A DNA stretch of 64,000 nt from Saccharum officinarum (Eukaryota; Streptophyta; Magnoliopsida; Poales; Poaceae). The translations under genes were made by a program, and so were the position numbers. This document shows positions 9,865 through 20,400 of this stretch, piece by piece (the stretch's first letter is position 1; each line of letters begins with the position of its first letter). Below the pieces are notes generated by a model that worked only from the letters and a program-made list of their open reading frames with translations, made no database searches and was not told the origin of the DNA. The stretch is taken from positions 97,196,932 to 97,260,931 of the forward strand of contig CM036168.1 in the NCBI GenBank assembly GCA_020631735.1, given 5' to 3'.

Positions 9865-12160
9865 TGTAAGGTCCTAGATGGCTAGAGGGGGGTGAATAGC
9901 CTATAAAAATTCTACAAGCACCACTAAGCAAACTTGTTAGAATAACAAACGGCGTAAAGCGAGTTTTGCTTAGCCAAAGGTTGTGATGCAAGCCTCCTAT
10001 CCACAAGTCTAGTAGATTATGATCTCTAGTTCACACAAGAGCTATGTCACTAATTTTACACTAGAGAGCAAGCTAACAACACTACTAGCCAAGCTACTAC
10101 TAGAGCAACACAAGATAATCTAGTAAAGATAAGTGCAAGAGATAGGATTGTGAATCTTATACCGACGGTGGAGTGAAGATGTTGCCAATCACCAAGATGA
10201 TATACAATCAATTAATATTGACAACAACACAATATGTAGACCAATCACCGGGAGACAAGAGACACAATATTTTTGTTCACCCGGTGTTCACTTGTGCACC
10301 GACAAGCTACGTCACCGGTTGTGTCGACCAACACTTAGATGGTTCCTCGGTGTGACCCTCAAGTCACTTGCCCCTCAAGGCACGCCCCGCAAGGCACCGC
10401 AAGACACCACTCTCAAGTGAGGTAACTCAATGACACGCGCAATCCAATAGAGTTGCTTTTGGCGTCCCGCCGAGGAAAGCACAAGAACCTCTTACAAACA
10501 ACCGGAGGTGGCCAAGAACAATCACCTTCTCTTGCCAACGCCTCCAACAATCTCCAAGCCGGCTAGGAGCGGTACTCTCCAAGAGTAACAAGAAATCCAC
10601 CGGCTAAACCACCCACAAGTGCCACTAGATGCCCTCAAGCTATGCAATGCACTTTGGGATCACTCAATCTCACTTTTGATTTGCAATCAAGCAAGAGAGA
10701 TGAGTGGGAGGAGTTGCTCTAGCTCAAAGGATGCACAAGAGTGTTAGAAATGCCAAGCTCCTCCCCAAGGGCCGGCCAACGAGTATTTATAAGCACCCAA
10801 ACAAATAGAGCCGTTGCAACTCCACTGACCGTTTTTCGGGACGACCGGACGCGCCGGTCGAAACTGACCGGACGCGCTCAACCGCGTCCGGTCTCCAACG
10901 GTCACTGCGCCAACGGTCAAACCCATGACCGGACGCGCCTCTCAAAAGACCGGACGCGCCGGTCGCTCAGCACCGCTCGCGTGAAGCAATGACCGGACGC
11001 GCCGGTCGCAACGACCGGACACGCCGGTCACGACCGGACGCACCGCCCGAACGACCGGACGCGCCGATCGCACAGCACCCGCGCCCGCGAAACAACGACC
11101 GGACGCGCTCCTCGCAACGACCGGACGCGACAGTGCCAGCGTCCGGTCGGAGTCCAGTAAGCTCCTTCACGACCGGACGCGTCCGATCGCGTGTGACCGG
11201 ACGCGCCCGCGTCGATCGTCCTTCGCGAACCGCAGTTCCTTCTGGCACCTGACCGGACGCGCCGGTCCCGCGAGTGACCGGACGCGCCGGTTGCAAACCC
11301 TAACCCGCGCGCCCGCAACTGCGCTGTACTGACCGGACGCGTCCGGTCATACCGTGACCGCGTCCGGTGCAGCGTCCGGTCACCTCTGTGACCCCGTTCG
11401 CCTCCGTTTCTTTTCCGACTTCCGGCGTAGTGGAAAATAGGCATTTCATTTCCCCGAAATCGCCTGAATCCCGCGCTCGCACGCTCGGCGGGAGGGAGAG
11501 AGGAACCCAAACCCCTCTCTACCCGCAAACCACAGCGCGACCAACGCCACCTTTGCAAATGTGCCAACACCATCAAGTGTACATCTCCATGTGCTTGTGT
11601 GTTAGCTTTTTCTCAATCATTTTCAAAGGTTTTCCAATTAGCTCACTAGGCCCTACATGCAATGCACTTCATGAATTCACCTAGTGGCACCCGTGCATCG
11701 AAATAACCGATAAGACTTCCCCTCTTAATAGTTCGGCTATCGATCCTAAACCACTCACACCCTCTATGGTGTCTTGAGTGTAAAACAAAATGGCCCTATG
11801 GTTATACCTTTGCCTTGAGCCCATTTTGTTTCTCCAAATGATATGATCCACTTCATATCATCACATGACCGTCTCGATCCATCGACCTTGACTTCACTTG
11901 CTCTTCACCGTTGCATCGGTCCGTCGGCGCTAAGTCTTGCTCAAGCTTCACCATCGCATGGTCCTTCGCTTCGAAGCTCGACTTGCCCTTCACCTTCACA
12001 ACCGGTCCATCGAGCCAAGCCTCATCTTGGTCTTCACCATCTTGGTCATATGAGTCAATGTCATGTCTCATATGCAATGACCACCTTTATCTAAATCATC
12101 CACTTAGATACAAGTTAGTCCTAGGTTTCATCAATTAGCAAAACCAAACTAGGGACTTTC
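9865..12160 (-). repeat. 5' LTR of copia A (ends at the N gap)
   Basis: Direct copy of 1,079-3,393 with the same order of elements: GC-rich array 10,842-11,383 and TATA box 10,784-10,791. Compared with the other two LTR A copies it lacks many single bases, mostly in short homopolymers (for example CCCC to CCC, AAAA to AAA, and loss of a C near 11,980). It stops one base before its expected terminal A, exactly at the gap. Many of the differences look like sequencing errors at a contig end rather than evolved changes. Confidence 0.93.
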
Positions 12161-12260
12161 NNNNNNNNNNNNNNNNNNNNNNNNNNNNNNNNNNNNNNNN
12201 NNNNNNNNNNNNNNNNNNNNNNNNNNNNNNNNNNNNNNNNNNNNNNNNNNNNNNNNNNNN
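12161..12260. other. Assembly gap (100 N)
   Basis: Exactly 100 undetermined bases, the conventional placeholder for a gap of unknown size. Left of it is the end of an LTR; right of it is unrelated sequence. Confidence 1.
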
Positions 12261-12600
12261 CGAACGGATACCCGAAACCCGCGGATAAATATACATATAT
12301 TCACATGTATAAATAAGATGCAACAAATAATAAATATTTTCATGAGTCATTTTGAATAGATTTAATAATCTAAGTAAACAAGTTATTATTCGCATATTAT
12401 AAAACATGAGTTTAATTCTAAATAATTTATTTCGGATATTCATTGGATATCCAGGGTGAAAAACCAAACCCGAAACCAAACCCGAACCAAACCGAACCCG
12501 AACTCGAAAAACCGTGGGCGAAAAATCATCCCCAAACCCGAACCCGCGGGACCCGAAACCCGCGGATACCGCCCGAACCCGATCCGCTCCATCCTTAGGT
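12261..12600. repeat. CCCGAA-rich repeat pair, probable DNA-transposon remnant
   Basis: Two blocks rich in ACCCGAA/CCCGCGG units (12,261-12,290 and about 12,456-12,595) flank an AT-rich core. Degenerate subterminal repeats of this sort are common at the ends of grass hAT-like elements, but I cannot define terminal repeats or a target duplication. The family is therefore a guess. Confidence 0.4.
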
Positions 12601-12619
12601 GTGACCACACCTATGCTCT

Positions 12620-14015
12620 TCAAAGGTTCTTAAATAATGAAAAAACAGATGCATCAAAGCAATGCAAGGATGATGGATTCAAATGAAAGTAACCAGCTTG
12701 CCCTTTTATGAGAAGACGAGGCCAACGACCGCCTTCTCTTTGTGATCTCAAACTTGAGATCCCAGAGCCAAAATGCAAGGCCAAGAACAATACCAAAACG
12801 GAGAGCAGATGTACTTCCAGTCAGCATGAAGTTGAGGAAACCCCCTACGGTAAGAAATACCTACAGAAGACGATGCAAGTGCAAGAATAACTTTAACCCT
12901 TCGAGTCAGCATAAAATTATGTCAACAGCTAATTGACAGTACAACACATCACATGGTCTAGTGAAAACATTCTTTTCGGTGCATTGCAATTTCTCAACCC
13001 TTAAGAGAATGAAATTAATGTTGCACTGAAAATTTTACCAATGCAGAACATTGACATACCAAATGGAATGCCCACATGATAATCCTCATACTCTGTATGG
13101 GCCAATCAATTTTCCAAGAGCCCTGAACGTCGTTGATATATCCCTGATCGAGTCTGGGGAGTTCCGAGCTGCTATCGTCAGATAATTCCTGCCCTCCTGA
13201 CTAACCTCGGCAGCGATCACACTCAGTCTTCTGCGCTTTGTCTGCCTGTATCTTCAGCTTCTCAGAGGCTTCCAGCAATACCTCCTCGTCCTCTTGGAGT
13301 AGACATCATACGCCTGCATTGACAGGACCTGCATCCGCAGGGCCTCAGCCTTGAACTGCTCCAGCATTACCTTCAAGCTTCCTGAGCCTCCTCGGGCTTT
13401 ATCTCCCCGTGCTGTTACCCTTGTCATCGCTCACCTCTGAACCCTCCTGGATGCAGCACCAGGATGTAGACAATTTAAGCACCAGCATTCAAGCGACTTA
13501 AATCATTAAATTACCGTAACAAAGCGAACAAAAACATCGCGAGGAACCAGTAATCGAAATCAGCATCACCATACGACAGATAGTCTACACGAATTACATT
13601 CAGGAAAGTGAAATGAAGCACCTGAATCAACATTTTCTGCCGAAATGATTGTGGCAGCATATATAGAGAAAAACAGGAGAGGCTACGAAGAATCAGTCGG
13701 AGAAAACAAAAAAACACGCCTGAGAAGACGAGAATCTCGCCGCCGAAACGGCAACAGACGCAAGATCTCGGAGAGAGGGTTGACTCACGTATTCTCCCCG
13801 CTAGGGCGGCGACGACGCGGCGGTCCGGGGTGCTCCCTCCCGCGAAACGGTGACCGGGCGAGTCGCCCGGAGCGAAACCTCGAGGCGGCGCTGGACGAGA
13901 ACGAGGAGCGCGCGAGGCGAAGGACGGGGCGGACGCGAGGGGGTGAAAGGCGCGGCGCCCGCGCGGGTGAGCTCTGGAGCGAGGCGGTGGCGGCGTGGAG
14001 GAGAGACGCGGCCAT
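12620..14015 (-). CDS. FAX1: FAX1-like plastid fatty acid exporter (TMEM14 family), frame-damaged
   Basis: Three exons can be read on the reverse strand. Exon 1 (14,015-13,789) starts with an ATG and encodes a Ser/Arg/Ala-rich plastid transit peptide (MAASLLHAATASLQ), ending at a GTGAGT donor. Exon 2 (13,446-13,060, after CAG, before GTATGT) encodes the FAX helical region: EIKPEEAQEA, EQFKAEALRMQVLSMQAYDV, EASEKLKIQADKAQK. Exon 3 (12,860-12,620, after TGTAG) encodes the membrane part, VGGFLNFMLTGSTSALRFG, followed by a Ser/Arg tail (ISSLRS). FAX1 moves free fatty acids across the chloroplast inner envelope. At least four single-base frame breaks occur (near 13,390, 13,300, 13,240 and 12,770), and exon 1 does not join exon 2 in frame. 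All lie within 2 kb of a contig end, so sequencing error is as likely as gene death. Confidence 0.78.
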
Positions 14016-15979
14016 CGGGTGGGCGACGGGTCGTCCGCGCGCCTTGGGAAGGGAGGAGACGGGAGGGGTAGCGAACTGGCGAGTGGCGGGTGCGGGGTGG
14101 GAGCGGCGGAATGATGGAGACGGCGGATGGGCGGGCCGCGGGCGGACGGCTCCAAGGGAGTGCCGGTGGGATAACGGGGATCGGGAGTTTTGTGGGGTTT
14201 TCTTGGGGGCTTTTGGCCAGTTTTGGTGGGTCGGTCGGTGTGAGCGGGCGGGGGCGCCGCGGGGCCAGACGCGGGTGTTTGTTGCGTGGGGGCTCGGCTA
14301 TCGCCTATCGCGGCGCTTTTGCGAGGACGAGGGATCTGTTGGTTGTTGCGAATTTGAGATCCTCTCCGCTTCTCCTTTCAGCAGGCTTTGGAGTCTGGTT
14401 CGCTGTACCATTTTTTTCTGCAAACCCGCTGCTCCGGGCACATGCCTATTCTGCTCTTTTGTAAATCTATTTATTGGCCCTATTGTTTCGCTAAAATTTA
14501 GCTGCTGTTAATGCTGATTTGTATGAGAGTAAAATACTGTTTTTTCGCTGAAAAAGCAGTGCTGAAAAGAGCAATTGTAACGTAGCAGGAGTACCACCTT
14601 TTTCTGCTTATATTTCTGTGGGATTTTCGTTGAATTTTCATGTGGACCCTGCTAGCAGATTGTGGCCTGGCCCACACGAGCGTGCTGAGGTGCCCACCCC
14701 AGGACGCTAGAGAGCAAACACGTGATTAGAACAAAACGCATTAGGATAGCTCCAATTAAAGTAGCTTATAAAATAACAAAAAAGAAATGATAAGCCAACT
14801 TTTCATAAAAAGCGAAGTTTACAAAAAAAATCTAAAAAGCGATAAAACCAAAAACAAATAAAAACATCTAAACTATAAGACAAGTAAGTTTCGGCAGACC
14901 ATACAAATGCACGATGAGCCCATACAAAGGGTTTGGCTAAGATATGCCAAATTCCGCCAAGTACACAAATGGAACCAACCATACATCCCCTAATTATATT
15001 TCTAAATCATCCACACTAACAATCCATCCTTCTTCCCAAAAGGGGATTTTAGTAAATAACCAAATATAACATCGGGGTTAAGGGTCAAATTGGTAATTTT
15101 TCTTATATCCCTTTCTTCTACATTCGATTTTATATCATATTTCATAAGGATAAACAATACAGATAGCTCTAGACTAGCATGGTATATAGATATTAAAATA
15201 CAGCAAAATGCAGCTTGTCCAGTTGAAGAAGCACTGTTCGTGAAACAGTATTTACTGGGCAAAAGGAGAAATAAACGTGGTAATGGCTGCCCGCTTGCCA
15301 CCAAAGATCATAAAGCATAGATCCTTGAAAAGCGGCATGTGCTGATCTCTGGTTGCTTGGACATGGCGAACGACCACATGTCTACACACTACACTGACCG
15401 CACCAACGTCCAGCTTCAAAAATCAAAATGTACGGTACGGTAAGCTATTGAATTGCAATTCAGTAACCGTTGGTAAGGATCAGAAATGAAAGCGCAAGTA
15501 CCTTGCTGAATACCCAAATTACCAAGCTGGAGAAACTAAAGACTACAGTCGTATACTCCGTGTTACATTTGTGACTTTTGGTTAAAAAAAGAAAAGGTGA
15601 AATGTGGTTTTTCACAGAAGAGACATTGAGAAGTTTTCCTTGTCCTTGAACAGAAACATCACGATCTTCATAACTCCTCGTGGGTGGTGCTGCCAGTGTG
15701 CCATGACCGTGCCCGTGCAGCAAAGAAACAGATTCCAAGCACGCATTGCTTCTGGCAATTACGATGCAACATTTGATACAGGGAAACCAGATGGAGCTCC
15801 ATAAGAAAGGCATTGATGCAAAATTCTCCAACCAAGCAAGGTATTGGTTCTAGTTTTTCTGAAGCCACCTGTAACTACCTCATACGCCAATCAAAGTATC
15901 TTTGGTTAAGTCCCAGATATCTTGCCCAACACAGAACTGCACCTGTGTGACTCAAGGATATTTGATTCGTGTGTGATAG
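14016..15979. other. Intergenic: GC-rich promoter side of FAX1-like gene, then unannotated sequence
   Basis: Positions 14,016-14,450 are GC-rich and lie just upstream of the FAX1-like ATG, so they probably contain its 5' UTR and promoter. Long frames seen on the other strand there (13,645-14,511) are GC-rich shadows. From 14,500 to 15,979 I find no supported gene or element. The last part may be the displaced far end of the AIMP1-like transcript's 3' flank. Confidence 0.5.
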
Positions 15980-17330
15980 TACAACAACAACATCGTAGCC
16001 TTTTGTCCTAAGCAAGTTGGGGTAGGCTAGAGATGAAACCCAAAAGAGACGAGAAACAGGGAGACACATAAAGGGACATAAATGGCACAAGACAAAAAGA
16101 TGTCACGGTTCAGACACGTTGATTGCCAATCTCCAAGCGCTCCTGTCCATAGCTAGATATTCCACTCCTTAAGATCTCTCTTAACGGACTCGTCCCAAGT
16201 TAGTTTAGGTCGACCTCTACCGCTCTTTACATTATCGGCCCGCTTTAGAACTCCACTACGCACCGGCGCCTCAGGAAGCCTCCGTTGGACATGTCCAAAC
16301 CATCTCAACCGATGTTGAATCAATTTCTCCTCAATTGGTGCCACCCCAACCCTATCCCGAATATCGTCGTTCCGAACTCTATCCCTCCTTGTGTGCCCAC
16401 AACACCAACGCAACATACGCATCTCTACTACACTCAATTGCTGGACATGTCGCCTTTTTGTAGGCCAACACTTAGCACCGTATAACATCGCCGGACGAAT
16501 CGCCGTCCTATAGAACTTACCTTTCAGCTTCTGAGGCACCCTTTTATCACAGAGAACGCCAGAAGCTTGACACCATTTCAGCCAGCCGACTGAAATTTTA
16601 TGCCTAACATCTTCATCAATGTCTCCATCCTTTTGTAGCATCGACCCTAAATACCGAAAAGTATCCTTCTTGGCCACCACTTGCCCATCGAGGCTAACGT
16701 CTCCCTCCTCGTGCCTAGTCGCGCTGAAATCGCATCTCATGTACTCGGTCTTAGTCCTACTAAGTCTGAACCCTTTCGACTCTAACGTGTGCCTCCATAG
16801 TTCTAACTTCCTATTAACCCCCGCCCTACTGTCGTCAACTAGCACCACATCATCAGCAAAGAGCATACACCAAGGATATCACCTTGTATGTCTCTTGTGA
16901 CCTCATCCATCACCAAAGCAAATAAATAAGGACTCAAAGCTGACCCCTGATGCAGTCCTATTTGAATTGGAAAGTCACTAGTGTCGCCATCACATGTTCG
17001 GACAAACGTCACAACATCCCTGTACATATCCTTGATGAGGGTAACGTACTTAGTTGGGACTTTGTGCTTTTCCAAGGCCCACCACATGACATTTCTCGGT
17101 ACTTTGTCATATGCCTTCTCGAGATCAATAAAGACCATGTGCAAGTCCTTCTGCTCCCTATATCTCTCCATCAATTGTCGTAATAAGAAAATCGCCTCCA
17201 TGGTCGACCTACCAGGCATGAACTCAAACTGATTTTGGGTCACATGTGTCACTCTCCTTAGGCGATGCTCGATAACTCTCTCCCAGAGCTTCATCGTATG
17301 ACTCATCAACTTAATCCCACGGTAGAGCAA
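15980..17330 (-). mobile_element. RTE-clade LINE, 5'-truncated (RT 3' half and tail)
   Basis: The reverse strand encodes the second half of an RTE-type reverse transcriptase in two frames. 17,330-16,839 has [33 protein letters not shown] and the [15 protein letters not shown] block. 16,866-16,153 has the [12 protein letters not shown] catalytic motif, the thumb region and the C-terminal [11 protein letters not shown] and [18 protein letters not shown] motifs common in plant RTE copies. A single frame break lies at about 16,865. The element ends in a TTG-type tail (TACAACAACAACA on the plus strand, from 15,980). Its 5' end is missing, as usual for incomplete target-primed insertion. It starts only about 160 bases past the stop codon of the AIMP1-like gene, in the same orientation. 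Confidence 0.88.
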
Positions 17331-17492
17331 ACTCTGCGCCCAACCATTAGTAGAAAATTGCCTATAGATAGTGTAACTCTGTTCAAATTTAACAACACTA
17401 AATATGGGCAAAACATGATGTATGACAAAATGGTACAGACACCCTGCATAAGTTTGACGTGTCAATCTATGCAACCATGTCTAATGAGCTGC

Positions 17493-20400
17493 TCACTTAA
17501 CATTTCCGTTGCGAATCGAAGATCTACATGGGCCAGCCGATGTAGTAAAGGGTACACCTTTGAATGTTGCAATTCCATTCTCGTCAGTACGAAGATGCTG
17601 GATGCATAAACAATGAGGTTAGCACCATAGTGGTAAACTTTGCACAGTAGGAATAGGCGACATCATTCATCAAATAAAAACAAACACGGTATTGAATTGT
17701 CAGGATCTGATAACTGAGTATGTTATGTTAGCCAAGAACATCCAATGACAATGATGTTACATCATATCAAATTGGTCATAGAAATGTACCGGGGTAATCT
17801 TGTCCAGCTGCTTTTTCTTTGGATTTAGAACATCTTCAGGCTTCCCATCAAATCTACACACGGATAACAATTTAATTAGAAAAACAACCAGAACATAACT
17901 GATAAAAAAGATTGTTGTTAAAATGCAGGGCAATACAAATTATAGCCCCAGAGAGACAACTCAAATAAAATTGAAAACAGCGATAAACCTTTTATTTCAG
18001 AAGTGAACACAAGCATACACGATCTTTATTCTACAAGATACCATGAGCCCAAACAAAATGTGAATCAAGCTGACTTGCAATATACGATTCCTAATATGGC
18101 GGAAGAAAACTCATGCATGAGTTCATTCAGATTACACTTGTAAGTTCTATAAACATTGTTCTTATGAGAAACTAAGTTCTTACAGCTTGACTAACATATT
18201 CATGAGTATAAATCAGGACAGCTAGACAGAATATAAATGCTATCTGCACAAATGAGCCTTTAAATAGATTATATACTGACCCAGCAAATGAAATGCGTTC
18301 TCCAATCTTGGCTCCTTCTGGAGGAATCAAAGGCTCCACAGCAGTATGATCTTCAGTTGAAGCACACAGGACCTGGGCAGAAGATTGATGCCAAAACAAA
18401 CATCTCAATAAATAAAAACCTAGAAGTGCACGTACAGTTTGGACCAGGAGTTAAGAAACTTTAGTTCAATGGTATTACTTTGCTGACAAGATAACAAGAA
18501 ACTGTGGAACCATATAACAGAAGAGATATAATTGACTAACTCAGTGTTCCACTTCAGAAACTTTACTGCATGATAAACATTTCAAATTAGAAATAGACAT
18601 TTATAGAGTTCTTTATTACTTTATTAAACTTTCTTTAGTGAAAAATGCTACACTGCTAAGTTACCTATTTCTAGCGTTAGGCAATAGTAAGACTTGTTTG
18701 AAGCTTGTAGTCCAACATGGTACTCCCGCCAATAGAAATTATTATATTAGGCCATATATTATGTGCACAATACAAGGAATATTTCTACCGGCTAATCATT
18801 AATGTAAAACCATGACCTAATGGGCTTGTTTGAGTCTTCTTAGAAGACTGCCTTCTTAATTTAGTGATACGCAGCTCTCTTGCGTGCTCGAGAAAAAAAA
18901 TACAAGAAATATTTCTTATTCCAATGCAAAATGCATGAGTTCTTCCCTATATATTACCCCAGATAATTACTTCACCTCTAACTTTACATCATGCTTATAT
19001 CCATATACATTAATTAGTCTTTTTGGATAATAATGAGGTGGGGTCGCATTCTGAATGTTTTATTGGTTTATGTGTAAAATGCCTTGTAAATTTAAATGGA
19101 CAGAGTAGTATTTTGGGAAATTTCGATAAACCAAATAGCCTAATAACAACCAAATTTTTTTTCCTGGGCTACACAAATGCAATTATAATAGGTAGGACAT
19201 ACCAATCCAGCAGACATAACATCCCGCAGCTTCCCAGGCTTCACATTCGTGATCAAGACAACATGCCGATTCTGAAAGAGGAAAATGACAGGTGTTTATA
19301 GCAAAACACAGCAACATAGGTCAGGCAATTTAAGAGAGAGCAAAAATGGTTGAAAACAATTTGAGTTCCTTCTTGCAGCTAACTACTCACCGTAAGATCA
19401 TCTGGGCTGCAGTACTTCGCAAGACCACTAACAACTTGACGCACATTACCATCTCCCAAATCTATCTCCTCAACCAAAAGGCTGATCCATCATTAATCAG
19501 AATGTTAGGTTGAATACTACAACAGAAGTACTGAGAGGAATTCTAAGTGTTGCAGAAGAGTGAAAATACAGCACCTGTCAGCAGATGGGTGCTTCCATGC
19601 TTTACGGATAAGGCCAACCTGTATATTCAGGATACTGATATTGCACTCTGATTCCTTGTCTGCAACTTTCTCTGGAGCTTTCTCTGCTGTTTTTCCTGCT
19701 GACTTCTCTTGCACTTTCTTTTTCTCCCCAGAGGTTTTGTTGTTCCCCGCAGCAGTAGGATTCTCCTTATTTTCAGGAGGCTTAGTCTAAAGTCAACAAA
19801 GAAAGAAAGCCACAAACTTATCAAAAAAAAAAGGCCAACTTGTACGAGACAGTAGTCACTCAGAATAAATGGTGCCTGAACATGAAATCAGCAATGCTAT
19901 CAAAAAAACTGTAAATGACCGAACGTGTCATAAACTAGTAGCAAACAATAAGAGTAGCACATTTACAGCCCATCAAACTTTGTGATACAGTGCACATGTA
20001 ACTACATAATCACAAAATTGCAATGAACTTAATATGCAATACTGAGGCCAGCATGATCCTGCAAATATCTCCATGTACTGATCCAGAAGTGCTGGTAATA
20101 AGTGTGAAAAGTAACGAGAATTTGCTTGATGGGGCAAAACAAACTACCTCCCCTGCAGGTTTCTTTGAGTCAGCACTTCCATTTGACTTGTCAGCAGTCT
20201 TCTGTCCGGAAATGGCTTTCTTTGAACTTGATTCAGCATCTCCTTTATCAGCTTTCTTTGGATGCTGACAAACAGAAAAAGGAAAGGTACAATTACTTCA
20301 AATATCTTAATACAACCTTTTTCTGAAATGTTTTGAAGGTGACCAATACATACATGTCAGTGGATATTTTACTAGTGCCATAGTAGCATTGAAGCAATTT

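Larger units (their letters stand above)
1079..12160 (-). mobile_element. Copia element A, full length (SIRE/Maximus-type LTR retrotransposon)
   Basis: Complete Ty1/copia element on the reverse strand. It has a 3' LTR (1,079-3,393), a polypurine tract just inside it, pol and gag coding (4,547-9,804), a tRNA-Met-type primer site (9,850-9,862) and a 5' LTR (9,865-12,160) that stops one base short of its end at the N gap. Domain order gag, protease, integrase, RT, RNase H is diagnostic of copia. The RT block (YVDD, GTKWVFKNKQDQDG, QMDVKSAFLNG) resembles the SIRE/Maximus (Opie/Ji-like) lineage. About 1.1 kb lies between pol and the LTR without an env-like frame. The element is nested in a copia B LTR. 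Frameshifts in gag and between integrase and RT make it non-autonomous as written. Confidence 0.93.

Noticed and set aside
13645..14511. 288-codon frame opposite the FAX1-like first exon
   Set aside because: Shadow of GC-rich exon and promoter sequence. The other strand has a plausible transit peptide and splice site.
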